Notes under the pieces: model-generated
The model's input: only the letters and a program-made list of their open reading frames with translations
Database searches by the model: none
Told to the model about the DNA's origin: nothing
Shown here: piece after piece, positions 43,287-52,420 of the stretch
Layout of the letters: each line of letters starts with the position of its first letter
How positions within the stretch are numbered: position 1 is the first letter of the stretch
From: Acinetobacter pittii
Lineage (GTDB): Bacteria; Pseudomonadota; Gammaproteobacteria; Pseudomonadales; Moraxellaceae
Reading direction: 5' to 3'
NCBI RefSeq assembly: GCF_034067285.1
Contig: NZ_CP139286.1
Span: 2,108,001-2,172,000 of the forward strand
DNA: 64,000 nucleotides
Made by a program: the position numbers and the translations under genes

Positions 43287-43436
43287 ATGACTATTATTTT
43301 ATATTATTTTATTTTTCTTACTCTTCACTACCCTTTTATTTGGCTTAAAACAGTTTTAAAAAACTTTTTGTATTTCTTTGCCCATACACACACTCTTCTC
43401 TCTCGACAAAAGATCTCAATATTTAACGCATGTTAA
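43287..43436 (+). CDS. 49-residue membrane peptide downstream of the structured RNA
   Basis: The ATG at 43287 has an ideal ribosome site (AAGGAG, 6-bp spacing). The peptide begins MTIILYYFIFLTLHYPFIWL, a single hydrophobic helix followed by a lysine and aromatic patch (KTVLKNFLYFFAHTH). A longer frame from 43254 lacks a ribosome site. Position after a folded leader recalls small membrane peptides such as MgtS or leader-controlled regulators, but no homology is claimed. Confidence 0.6.
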   Translation: MTIILYYFIFLTLHYPFIWLKTVLKNFLYFFAHTHTLLSRQKISIFNAC

Positions 43437-43493
43437 AGATTAAGACATCTTCAAACCCAACTGAACGATAACAACAACCAACAAAGAGCAATA

Positions 43494-43796
43494 ATGATGT
43501 TTTTTTTATATCGTATTGTTTTAACGTGCATCCTATTAATAAGTTCTATAAGTTTAATAGGTTGCAGATCTATTAGTAAAAATGAATTTAATACACATTG
43601 TGTTTGGGCAGGTCGTGCACTTTCACAATGCAACTGTATTTATAACTCTTTAGAAAAACATTATTCGCCACAGTTTGTAGAAAACTTACCAAAAGTAAGC
43701 TTACAAAATATTGATGCGGATATGCACTTTGTGGAAACAATGAATGAAACCATGGATCAATGTCGGTTAAGTGCCAGAAAAAAACCAATTAACTAA
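43494..43796 (+). CDS. Small lipoprotein
   Basis: This 100-residue protein has a lipoprotein signal peptide, LISSISLIGCRS, with the lipidated Cys24. Its mature part has five more cysteines (HCVWAG, QCNCIYNSL and a late DQCRLS), suggesting disulfides in the periplasm. Function unknown. The ATG at 43494 or 43497 follows AAAGAG. Its 3' end overlaps the convergent LysR gene by 8 bp. Confidence 0.72.
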   Translation: MMFFLYRIVLTCILLISSISLIGCRSISKNEFNTHCVWAGRALSQCNCIYNSLEKHYSPQFVENLPKVSLQNIDADMHFVETMNETMDQCRLSARKKPIN

Positions 43797-44694
43797 TGTT
43801 TGCATGCTCGACCAAGAAATCTAAAAAAGCCCTGACACGTTTAGGAACATATTTATCATGTCCAATCCAGACGGCATGAAATTCTTCAGAAGCATTGGTA
43901 TTCCAGTCTTCAAGAATTTTGACCAATAGTTTTTGCTCTACAGCTTTTTGGATTTGGAATTCATTAAGCTGTGCAACGCCCACATCTGCAAGTGCTAACT
44001 GTAAGATCGCTTCTCCATGATTTACTCTTAATACTTTAGTGGGGACAAGCGTGATTTCTTGATCGTCTTTTTTAAAGAACCATGTTTTATTCTGGCGTTG
44101 ATAACTTACATCTAAAAGCTGATGTCCATATAAGTCTTCTGGGTGCTGCGGACAGCCATACTTTTCAATATAGGCTGGTGAACATACATAATGTTTCTGC
44201 GTGCTCCCGAGTGTACGAGCAATCAAGTTTGAGCTTTTTAAAGGCCCTGTACGAATTGCAACATCTATTCTTTGCTCAACCAAATTAATCACTTCATCGC
44301 TTAAATGAGCTTCTAATTCTATTTGTGGGTAGCGTTGATTAAATAGAGAAATACAAGGCAATAAAAAATGCGTCCAATATGAAAGACTAGTATGAATTCT
44401 AATTCGCCCTTGCGGCATATGGTTTGCAGTAACAGATTGTTCAAGTTCGTCTAGATCGTTCAGGATTTGAATACCTTGCTCATAAAACTGGCATCCTTCA
44501 CTGGTGAGTTGGAATTGACGTGTTGAACGGTTCAGTAGTCTGACGCCAAGTCTTTTTTCCAACCGAGAAATTAACTTACTAACCGCAGATGGCGTCATGT
44601 CGCAAGCTCTTGCGGCTGCCGAAAAGCTTCCTAATTCAACTACACGAATAAAAATTGCCAACTCGCCAGACCGATTAATATCAAAATAGGACAT
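43789..44694 (-). CDS. LysR-type regulator
   Basis: This 301-residue regulator begins MSYFDINRSGELAIFIRVVE, with the HTH in ARACDMTPSAVSKLISRLEK and a CrgA-like effector domain (LSYWTHFLLPCISLFNQRYP). It is divergent from a secreted SGNH hydrolase with 111 bp between, which is its likely target. Confidence 0.87.
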   Translation of the reverse strand: MSYFDINRSGELAIFIRVVELGSFSAAARACDMTPSAVSKLISRLEKRLGVRLLNRSTRQFQLTSEGCQFYEQGIQILNDLDELEQSVTANHMPQGRIRIHTSLSYWTHFLLPCISLFNQRYPQIELEAHLSDEVINLVEQRIDVAIRTGPLKSSNLIARTLGSTQKHYVCSPAYIEKYGCPQHPEDLYGHQLLDVSYQRQNKTWFFKKDDQEITLVPTKVLRVNHGEAILQLALADVGVAQLNEFQIQKAVEQKLLVKILEDWNTNASEEFHAVWIGHDKYVPKRVRAFLDFLVEHANIS

Positions 44695-44805
44695 AACAAA
44701 AGCTATTTATGAATTTCATTCACAAATCTTATTCCGCTTATGTCGCTATAACAAGCCAGCAATTTGTTTCAAGATAACTTTAATTTATTTTAAAGAGTTC
44801 ACGAG

Positions 44806-46044
44806 ATGAAACTTTATCAATCTGCCCTATTTTCTCTTGTTTTATCATCTACTGTAGCGCAAGCAGAAGTACAAAATAGCCAATGGATTACCACTTGGGC
44901 AGCTAGTCCACAAAAAGTTTGGAATAAAGATTTCGTTTTTCCGACTCTAATTCCAGATCAAATATCTAATCAGACCATCAAACAAATTAGTCAAATTAGT
45001 TTAGGTGGTGAAGCTGTTAGGCTTATTTTTACCAATCAATATGGGGATCAACCGATCTATATTGATAAAACTACCGTGGGACTAATCAAAGGACAAAGCC
45101 TTAAATCAAAGAGTGCTTATCCAGTTTATTTTTCTGGAAAGCTTAAAGCACAAATTTTACCTGGCAAACAGCTAATGAGTGATCCAATCCAGCTACCTGT
45201 TCCCAATCATGGGCAATTAATGGTTAATACCTTTATTCAAAAGCCAACTACATTTAAAACTTTTCATTGGGACGCCAAACAAACCAGTTGGCTAATTACA
45301 GGCAACCAGACCGCCAACTTAAATACGCCTAGCAATGCCAAAACTACCACTGCGCGATTATTATTGTCAGCTGTGGAAGTAAAACCGAAGCGTAAAGCAC
45401 ATGTTATTGCAGTCATTGGAGATTCAATTACCGATGGTGCAACTGCAACTTTAGATGCAAATACCAGATGGACCGACTTTTTAGCTAAGCGCTTATCACC
45501 ACATCAAGTAGCGGTCATTAATAGTGGAATTTCAGGAAATCGGTTACTTAACGACGGTATGGGCGACAGTGCTTTAGAACGCTTGAAAAAAGAAGTATTT
45601 CAATATTCTGGAGTGAAAACATTAATTGTTCTGGTGGGTATTAATGATATCTCATGGCCGGGTACCGCATTTGCACCTAAACAACCAATACCGACTTTTG
45701 AAGCATTAACCCAAGGCTATAAACGTGTGGTAGATGAAGCACATCGCCAAGGTATTCAAGTGATTGGGGCAACGTTACTTCCATTTTCAGGTGCCTTACC
45801 CAACACTCCTTTAGATAATTACTATCAACCGAATAAAGATGAATTACGTCAGCGCATTAATCACTGGATGAGAACCAGCCATACATTTGACGGCGTACTT
45901 GATCTTGATCAAGGCTTAAAAGACCCTAAACATCCTGATCGATTAAATCCAATTTATGATTCGGGAGATCATTTACATCCTAATGACCGTGGTAATCAGC
46001 AAATGGCAAATCTGGTCGATGTAAACCAGTTACTTCATAAATAA
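44806..46044 (+). CDS. Secreted SGNH/GDSL hydrolase
   Basis: This 412-residue protein has a signal peptide (MKLYQSALFSLVLSSTVAQA, cleavage near residue 20). An N-terminal beta domain (ITTWAASPQKVW) precedes the SGNH core: block I GDSITDG (nucleophile Ser), block II GISGNRLL, block III VGINDI and block V SGDHLHPND with the catalytic Asp and His. Such proteins hydrolyse esters, often acetyl or feruloyl groups on plant polymers. Divergent LysR control and a nearby aromatic-acid transporter suggest release of an aromatic acid outside the cell. Confidence 0.88.
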   Translation: MKLYQSALFSLVLSSTVAQAEVQNSQWITTWAASPQKVWNKDFVFPTLIPDQISNQTIKQISQISLGGEAVRLIFTNQYGDQPIYIDKTTVGLIKGQSLKSKSAYPVYFSGKLKAQILPGKQLMSDPIQLPVPNHGQLMVNTFIQKPTTFKTFHWDAKQTSWLITGNQTANLNTPSNAKTTTARLLLSAVEVKPKRKAHVIAVIGDSITDGATATLDANTRWTDFLAKRLSPHQVAVINSGISGNRLLNDGMGDSALERLKKEVFQYSGVKTLIVLVGINDISWPGTAFAPKQPIPTFEALTQGYKRVVDEAHRQGIQVIGATLLPFSGALPNTPLDNYYQPNKDELRQRINHWMRTSHTFDGVLDLDQGLKDPKHPDRLNPIYDSGDHLHPNDRGNQQMANLVDVNQLLHK

Positions 46045-46052
46045 AACGTCCA

Positions 46053-46085
46053 GATACAGGTAGGAATTTGCTCCCTACCTGTATC
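46053..46085. terminator. Hairpin between convergent genes
   Basis: Perfect 12-bp arms gatacaggtagg / cctacctgtatc enclose 9 nt. It lies between the SGNH hydrolase and the AAHS transporter. Flanking T-runs are poor. Confidence 0.65.
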
Positions 46086-46093
46086 AATATTGA

Positions 46094-47449
46094 TTAATTA
46101 CCTTCTAACTCGACGTTAAGTTTTGGTGTAATGGACTGTTTTTCAGCTACATGTCTTCGAAGTACCATGACAGCAAAAAGTCCTAAAATTGCAGGGATTG
46201 CGATCATCACAAAATTCATCTTATGGGGAAGTTCAAAACCTAATAACAGACCCGTTAAGATAGGCCCAACAATTGCCCCAATACGACCAACACCAGAGGC
46301 ACAGCCAATTCCAGTAGAACGCACACTTAATGGATAATATTGCGCCACATAGCTATAAAGCAAAATTGAGGTACCAATCGTTGCCGCTCCTGCCACAGTC
46401 ACCAAACCATATAAAACATAAGCTGGTGAGTTAAAACCTAAGCCAACCAGTGCCAGAACACCCGATAGCAGCATTCCCATAATTACAGGTTTTAAGTGGA
46501 ATTTATCAGACAAAATCCCACCACCGATTGAACCGATCATTGCACCAACATTTAAGGCAAGCAAGAATAAAATACTCTTTCCGAGCGAGTACCCTGCTGC
46601 CAGCATGAGTTTTGGTAACCAGCTACTTAAGGCATATACCATGAGTAAGCACATAAAGAATACGAGCCAGAACATGAGTGTATTAAATGCACGGCCCTGT
46701 TGAAATAATCCTTTTACAGAGCTACCTGTTGGCACATTATCTTCATTAAGCATTAAGTGCGTGTTGATGGTTAAGGTTTGTTCAGGTGAAATTTTTTGAA
46801 TAATTTTATGTGCCTGTTCAGTTTTACCTGTTTTAACTAAAAAGGTTAAAGACTCAGGTAAAAACTTCCAAATGACAGGTAATAAAAGTAATGGAATACC
46901 AGCAATTAAAAACATAATTTGCCACCCCTGACTTTCAACCAAATAACTACCAATTAAGGCTGAAAGAATTCCCCCAATCGCATAACCACTAAACATGGTC
47001 CCCACCAGCGTACTGCGTATACGTTTAGGTGCGTACTCCGAGGTAAGTGCCACTAAATTTGGCATGACCCCACCAATGCCTAGTCCCGCCAAGAACCGAA
47101 GTACCCCAAACTCAAGTGGGCTTGATGCAAAAGCACCTAAGAAGGTAAAACCACTAAAAAGAGTTACACAAATTAAAATTACATTTTTACGGCCTATTTT
47201 GTCTGCCAAAGTTCCAAAGAACATTGCTCCAAACATCATTCCGCACAGTGCTGTACTTGCTAACATCCCCGCTTGTACTGCTGTTAACGACCACTCTTGC
47301 ATCAGCAAAGGCAGTACAACGCCATAAATCACCAGATCATAACCGTCAAAAATAATAATTAATAAACACCAAAGCAAAATACTCCAGTGAAAAGGGGTAA
47401 ATTTGGCCTGATCAATAACTTCATTTACATTTAATTTAGATGTTGTCAT
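46094..47449 (-). CDS. AAHS-type aromatic acid:proton symporter (MFS)
   Basis: This 451-residue MFS protein has twelve helices and the aromatic-acid signature DGYDLVIYGVVLPLLMQEW in helix 1, GTLADKIGRKNVILICV in loop 2-3 and LAGLGIGGVMPNLVALTSEY. It belongs with PcaK/BenK/VanK. It imports an aromatic acid across the inner membrane. It is preceded on the same strand by a DcaP-like porin, 100 bp upstream, giving a two-membrane uptake pair. Confidence 0.9.
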   Translation of the reverse strand: MTTSKLNVNEVIDQAKFTPFHWSILLWCLLIIIFDGYDLVIYGVVLPLLMQEWSLTAVQAGMLASTALCGMMFGAMFFGTLADKIGRKNVILICVTLFSGFTFLGAFASSPLEFGVLRFLAGLGIGGVMPNLVALTSEYAPKRIRSTLVGTMFSGYAIGGILSALIGSYLVESQGWQIMFLIAGIPLLLLPVIWKFLPESLTFLVKTGKTEQAHKIIQKISPEQTLTINTHLMLNEDNVPTGSSVKGLFQQGRAFNTLMFWLVFFMCLLMVYALSSWLPKLMLAAGYSLGKSILFLLALNVGAMIGSIGGGILSDKFHLKPVIMGMLLSGVLALVGLGFNSPAYVLYGLVTVAGAATIGTSILLYSYVAQYYPLSVRSTGIGCASGVGRIGAIVGPILTGLLLGFELPHKMNFVMIAIPAILGLFAVMVLRRHVAEKQSITPKLNVELEGN

Positions 47450-47549
47450 TTACTCACCTCCTCTGTGAGATAAATTCATATTCAATTTTTTAAAACGACA
47501 TATTGCACCCTAAAGAAAAAACAGATTATTCAAGGTTTTGCTGAATAAA

Positions 47550-48836
47550 TTAAAAGTCATAACTCGCCATCATATTGAAGCGGCTATCAATCCCGTTACG
47601 GCCATCAAAAGTTTCTCGTTCGCCATAAACATATTCGACGCCCAAGGTAATTGGTTTGTAAGGGTTATAAAGTGCATTCACCCAGCCCTGCCAAAGCTCT
47701 TTATTTTGAGTGGTGCTATTACGTTGTAATTCAGCAAAACGGTTATCATCTTTGGCTTTCATATAGCCATAACCCAAGGTTGAACGAATTTGTGGCGTAA
47801 ATTGATGAGTGATACCCAAAGAAACGGTATCAAATTCATTGCTGTGTATATTGTTTTGATCATCTATTGCATAGCCGCTATTACTCCATAGTAGGAAACG
47901 CCCATCTCCTTTGACATGGTAATAATCGGCTTTAAGTAATGTATCGGACGTAACCTGATATTTACCGCCGAAGCCAACACCCCAAGACATTTCCTCATCA
48001 TTATTGGTTCTCTTTTCGGCAACAAAACTACGCCCCGATAGCATCGAACCATTGGCAAATTTATGATTTAAACGCCCTACCAAAGCTGGTAAACGCATTT
48101 TGTTATCGGGGTCTGATGCAGCGGTATATTTCGGGTCTTCAACCGATACAGCAAAACTTGTATTGGCAGTTAAGTTATCGCTATAACGAACCAGTGGCGA
48201 TCTTAATAATGCACTTCCTACAAATGTGCCTGCATCGATCGTTTCCGGATAATATTCTGGAGCAATAAAAGTTGACCATGTTTGACCGACGAGCCATTTG
48301 TTAAAGGTTAAATAAGCATGGCGTATCCGAAACTGATCACGAGTGGCTGCCCCAAAGAAGTCCATTTCCAGTTTCCCGCCTACCTCACCCGCAGCAGTTG
48401 GGGTTTTAAAATTCAGCCCAAACCGTGTCACATTAACGGTGCTGTGCAACTGGTCTTTTTGTGCGGACTCTTCTGGCGTATTTTCGAGCGGTACTCCACT
48501 AATATTGTTATACATAGTAGAGGCCCCCTTCATTTGATAAGAAGCATCTGCCCGTATATAACCGTATAAGTTAAATTCTGCACCAGACTTGGTTAAACCT
48601 TGCTGTATTGGCGATACGGCTTGAGGAGTTATTGAATTTGCTAGTTCCACTCGCCCTTGCGATAAAGATTTTTGCGCCTCCATGTTAGCTTGTAACATAG
48701 CCCGTAACTCTTTCACTTCTTGGCGAAGTTGTGCTATTTCAAGATCTGTTTGGCCTGCAAAAGCAGAAGACACATATAGAGTGATCGAAACAGCCAACAG
48801 GCTTTTTTGAACCGTTGTATTTAAAACTTTCATCAT
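47550..48836 (-). CDS. DcaP-like trimeric outer-membrane porin
   Basis: This 428-residue protein has a signal peptide ending in SSAFAG, then a short coiled-coil (LEIAQLRQEVKELRAMLQAN) and a beta-barrel that begins FNLYGYIRADASYQMKG and ends NMMASYDF. The terminal Phe and the coiled coil are typical of DcaP, which transports negatively charged compounds such as dicarboxylates. The frame extends to 48881, but AAAGGAAAA precedes ATG 48836. Together with the AAHS symporter it probably takes up an organic acid. Confidence 0.88.
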   Translation of the reverse strand: MMKVLNTTVQKSLLAVSITLYVSSAFAGQTDLEIAQLRQEVKELRAMLQANMEAQKSLSQGRVELANSITPQAVSPIQQGLTKSGAEFNLYGYIRADASYQMKGASTMYNNISGVPLENTPEESAQKDQLHSTVNVTRFGLNFKTPTAAGEVGGKLEMDFFGAATRDQFRIRHAYLTFNKWLVGQTWSTFIAPEYYPETIDAGTFVGSALLRSPLVRYSDNLTANTSFAVSVEDPKYTAASDPDNKMRLPALVGRLNHKFANGSMLSGRSFVAEKRTNNDEEMSWGVGFGGKYQVTSDTLLKADYYHVKGDGRFLLWSNSGYAIDDQNNIHSNEFDTVSLGITHQFTPQIRSTLGYGYMKAKDDNRFAELQRNSTTQNKELWQGWVNALYNPYKPITLGVEYVYGERETFDGRNGIDSRFNMMASYDF

Positions 48837-49111
48837 GAAATTTTCCTTTTGATCTTTAATTAGACTTAAAGATCTCGACATCCCTTTTGTTAGGTACCTA
48901 CCTAAAATAGGTGCTTAAAAATTTGTATTTCTTTTACAAGAAAGACTTCGATCATATTTTTTTAGACAAAACCTCCCTAAAGCGGCCTAAAAGCCACTTT
49001 TTAATTTGTTTTAAGTAAAGCTAAATCTTTTAATTTTTTTCAGTTTTTATATTCTCTTCCTCATTGAGAATATGTAAGTTTTACATCCGTATTAACGCTT
49101 TCCCAAACCCA

Positions 49112-49783
49112 TTATTTTTTTGCAATAAATCCCTGATACGTCAAAATTTGCGTATAAGATTGCACACTTTCAAAACCAGCTTTTTCTAAAAGTTTTATAT
49201 ATCCTTCAGTAGTTAGGCTAAAAAAGTCTTGGTCCATACGCTCTAACATTTTTTGACATTGCTCTTCCGTTAAACCTTGAGCCAAGCATAAATAACGTAG
49301 TGCTTGAAGCTGCTGTGGGTTTACACAAGTCATTAAATCGTAGGTCAGCAAAACTGCTTTTTCTTTTAAACGATCATAAATATTCTTAAAAAAAACAGGT
49401 TTTATCTCATCTGAAATAAAATGAGCCACCAGTATAGAAAGTGCAGCATCAAAGCAATTCTCAAGAGATAAATCTGACGTTTCACCGTGAACAAAGCTGA
49501 CTTGGGAAGGCTTACCTAAAAGTTCAACCTGTTCCTGAGCTTTTTGCAGCATAGTCAAAGATGGATCAACTGCTGTAAATTTCCAGTCGGGATGTCGTTT
49601 AAGTAAATATTCGAGTTCATAACCCGTCCCACAGCCCACAATTAAAATATGAGCATTTGGTGGCAATACCGACTGCAAAATGGCATCCACCTGTAGATGG
49701 ATCACTTCATAGCCCGGAATCAATTTACGAATATGTTGGTCATACCCGTCGACTACCTTTGGGCTATTAAAGTCTTTTGCCAT
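49112..49783 (-). CDS. Class I SAM-dependent methyltransferase
   Basis: This 223-residue enzyme has SAM-binding motif I LIVGCGTGYELEYLLKRHPD (near residue 48), the acidic FTAVDPSLTML and motif IV region FDAALSILVAHFIS. The substrate is unknown; resemblance is to generic UbiE-like enzymes. It lies between the porin and the acyl-CoA synthetase. No operon link is evident. Confidence 0.85.
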   Translation of the reverse strand: MAKDFNSPKVVDGYDQHIRKLIPGYEVIHLQVDAILQSVLPPNAHILIVGCGTGYELEYLLKRHPDWKFTAVDPSLTMLQKAQEQVELLGKPSQVSFVHGETSDLSLENCFDAALSILVAHFISDEIKPVFFKNIYDRLKEKAVLLTYDLMTCVNPQQLQALRYLCLAQGLTEEQCQKMLERMDQDFFSLTTEGYIKLLEKAGFESVQSYTQILTYQGFIAKK

Positions 49784-49854
49784 TTTGTTTTCCCTCTATT
49801 TAAACTGCCTTTACATTTATAGTTCGCTGCACTTTGACTGGACTCTTGACTTCT

Positions 49855-51549
49855 TTAGTCAAAGACATTGCCTGTTAAATTAAGTTCAGCTCGCATAATT
49901 TCCTGCAATTTAAACTTTTGCGCTTTGCCTGAAGCAGTCATTGGAAACTCATTAAAGAATCGGACATAGCGCGGCACTTTATTATGAGAGATATGCTCTT
50001 TACAGAATTGGCGAATACTGTCTTCATCAATTTGATGATGTTCGTGCAAAATAATACAAGCACAGAGTTCTTCACCATATTTCGCATCTGGGAGCCCAAT
50101 GACCTGTACGTCACTCACATCTGGATGAGTATATAAAAAGTCTTCAATTTCTTTTGGAAAGAGATTTTCCCCACCACGAATCACGACATCTTTAATACGG
50201 CCTTTAATTTTAATAAAACCGTCTTGATCCATTTCGGCAATATCACCGGTATGCATCCAACCAGCAGCATCAATCACTTCTCGAGTCTTTTCTTCTTCGC
50301 CCCAATAACCCGCCATCACTGAATAACCGCGAACACATAGCTCACCTAAAGTACCTTGCGGAACAATTTGCCCTTCTAAATCGACAATTTTAATTTCAAC
50401 ATGCGGATGAACATGTCCAACTGTGCTTACTCGTTTATCAATCGAGTCATTTACCGAGCTTTGTACACTTACTGGCGAGGTTTCAGTCATACCGTAACAA
50501 ATCGTGATTTCAGACATATGCATACGGTCTATAACTCGCTGCATAATTTCACGTGGGCAAGGACTACCTGCCATAATGCCCGTTCTTAAGCTCGATAGAT
50601 CAAACTCATTAAACTGTTCATGTTCTAAGGTGGCAATAAACATAGTTGGCACGCCATAAGCTGCCGTACAACGTTCTTGATGAATCGCTTTTAAAGTTTC
50701 TAAAGGATTAAACACTGCCGATGGATAGACCATGGTTGAACCATGCGTAACGCAGGCTAGATTCCCCATGACCATGCCAAAACAATGAAATAACGGCACA
50801 GATATACACACTTTATCTTGAGGGGTTAAACGAATGCCTTCACCGACAAAATAACCATTATTTAAAATATTATGATGGGTCAACATTGTCCCTTTAGGAT
50901 TACCTGTTGTACCTGAAGTAAATTGAATATTAATGGTTTCATCAAACTGGAGCTGTTTGGTTAACTGTTTTAACTCTTCTAGTTGTTCTGATGTTGGTGT
51001 AATGACTAAATCACTAAAGCGATGGATACCCGTATGTTGCTGATCATCAATTTTAATGACAAAGTTTAAATGTGGCAGTCGCGCTGAACTGAGCACTTTG
51101 TCTCCACAGTTAGTTAATTCTGGGGCAATTTTTGTCAGTAATTCTTGGTAATCAGTCGTTTTGAATTGAGAAGCAATCACCAATCCTTTGCATGAGACTT
51201 TATTCAACACATATTCAAGTTCATGGCTTTTATAAGCTGTATTCAGATTAACTAAAATAATCCCTGCTTTAAAAGCTGCAAATTGGGTAACTGTCCATTC
51301 CACACAGTTGGGCGACCAGATGGCTAACCGATCTCCTTTTTTTAATCCCAATTTTAAAAGGCTACAAGCAAAGGCATTTACTTCATCCTGCAAAGCTTTA
51401 TAGGTTAATCGTCTGTTTTGATGAAAACTAACGATTGCTTCCTTTTCAGCATATTGCCGACAGGCCTGATCAAATTGTTCACCAATGGTCATACCCAATA
51501 AGGGCTGCGTGCTTGGTCCCGAGGCGTAGCTTAACCGTTCTTGTTGCAT
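49855..51549 (-). CDS. Acyl-CoA synthetase (AMP-binding)
   Basis: This 564-residue ANL-family ligase has the P-loop FTSGTTGNPKGTMLTHHN, YGMTETSPVSVQSS, the hinge GRIKDVVIRGGENLFPKEIE and the catalytic lysine in TASGKAQKF. It activates a medium or branched acid as CoA ester. It precedes the TetR gene in the same direction and is divergent from the liu operon, fitting activation of a leucine- or terpene-derived acid. AAGGAG precedes the ATG. Confidence 0.9.
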   Translation of the reverse strand: MQQERLSYASGPSTQPLLGMTIGEQFDQACRQYAEKEAIVSFHQNRRLTYKALQDEVNAFACSLLKLGLKKGDRLAIWSPNCVEWTVTQFAAFKAGIILVNLNTAYKSHELEYVLNKVSCKGLVIASQFKTTDYQELLTKIAPELTNCGDKVLSSARLPHLNFVIKIDDQQHTGIHRFSDLVITPTSEQLEELKQLTKQLQFDETINIQFTSGTTGNPKGTMLTHHNILNNGYFVGEGIRLTPQDKVCISVPLFHCFGMVMGNLACVTHGSTMVYPSAVFNPLETLKAIHQERCTAAYGVPTMFIATLEHEQFNEFDLSSLRTGIMAGSPCPREIMQRVIDRMHMSEITICYGMTETSPVSVQSSVNDSIDKRVSTVGHVHPHVEIKIVDLEGQIVPQGTLGELCVRGYSVMAGYWGEEEKTREVIDAAGWMHTGDIAEMDQDGFIKIKGRIKDVVIRGGENLFPKEIEDFLYTHPDVSDVQVIGLPDAKYGEELCACIILHEHHQIDEDSIRQFCKEHISHNKVPRYVRFFNEFPMTASGKAQKFKLQEIMRAELNLTGNVFD

Positions 51550-51658
51550 TGAATCATTCTCCTTGATTCTTTTATTCTCTTCTTACCTGATCTAATTTTT
51601 GTTACTGCAACTACTTTTCCAAACTACTTATTTTGTGTTGTTTTATCCTTTATCTGCC

Positions 51659-52276
51659 CTATTTCCTCTGCACAGCATCTACACAAAAGTCAGCAATCTG
51701 TTTTGAAAAATAGTCTTTGTGGGCATGATCAAACTTTGTATTTTGAGCTGGATCTAGAGGTTCAACCACCACATAGGTCATGGCGCCTACAACACAAAGT
51801 GCTGCTGTGTTTAAATCATCCAAGACAAACTCACCACTTGCATTTCCATCTGCTAGTATTTTTTTAATACTTTGTTTAATCAATTGCTTCACACGAAAAC
51901 GCTCATGCTCAACCGTTGAATCGACGGGTTCAAACATGAGTGAATATGCAAGCTGAGGACTATTCAGTGCCCGTTTTACAAAGGTCGCCACCGCCTTATG
52001 TAATTTCTGTTTTGCCGATAACTCACTTTCGGTAATCGAATCGATGACCAATAACTCTGTATTAATAGCCTCAGACAAAACTTCAATCAGCACTTGGCTT
52101 TTATTATCAAAGTAGCGATAAACCAGTCCACTTGATACACCCGCTTGCTCTGCAATTGTTTGTATTTGCGCGTCTTTAAACCCTCCCTCTGAAATTAATT
52201 TTCTGGCTGAACTCAAAATCGACTTACGATTTTGCTCCATCCGCTCCTGCATTAAAGATGATCGTTTATAGCTCAT
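51659..52276 (-). CDS. TetR-family regulator of the liu/acyl-CoA region
   Basis: This 205-residue protein has an N-terminal TetR HTH (GGFKDAQIQTIAEQAGVSSG then LVYRYFDNKSQVLIEVL) and a helical ligand domain. It sits between the acyl-CoA synthetase and the divergent liuA-like gene, 144 bp away. A palindrome at 52294 lies in that gap. In many pseudomonads the liu genes are controlled by a MerR protein; here a TetR takes that position, probably sensing an acyl-CoA. Confidence 0.87.
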   Translation of the reverse strand: MSYKRSSLMQERMEQNRKSILSSARKLISEGGFKDAQIQTIAEQAGVSSGLVYRYFDNKSQVLIEVLSEAINTELLVIDSITESELSAKQKLHKAVATFVKRALNSPQLAYSLMFEPVDSTVEHERFRVKQLIKQSIKKILADGNASGEFVLDDLNTAALCVVGAMTYVVVEPLDPAQNTKFDHAHKDYFSKQIADFCVDAVQRK

Positions 52277-52293
52277 AATTTATTCTCTAACAA

Positions 52294-52319
52294 ATAAAAT
52301 GAATTGTAAATCATTTTAT
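52294..52319. promoter_or_regulatory. Candidate TetR operator
   Basis: Perfect 9-bp arms ataaaatga / tcattttat enclose 8 bp, 18 bp upstream of the TetR start and 102 bp before the liu start. Size and position fit a TetR-family operator controlling both directions. Confidence 0.65.
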
Positions 52320-52420
52320 GAATCTGTATTCACTTTTTTAAAAAATCATTGTATGGTACATATCAGATATCCACAAAATATTTTATGGACAACAAATATA
52401 ACCAATAGGATGAAAACATC

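Noticed and set aside
43031-43290. Known riboswitch or tRNA-like gene
   Set aside because: No match by eye to the common riboswitch core sequences and no cloverleaf or anticodon arm; kept as an unknown structured RNA instead.
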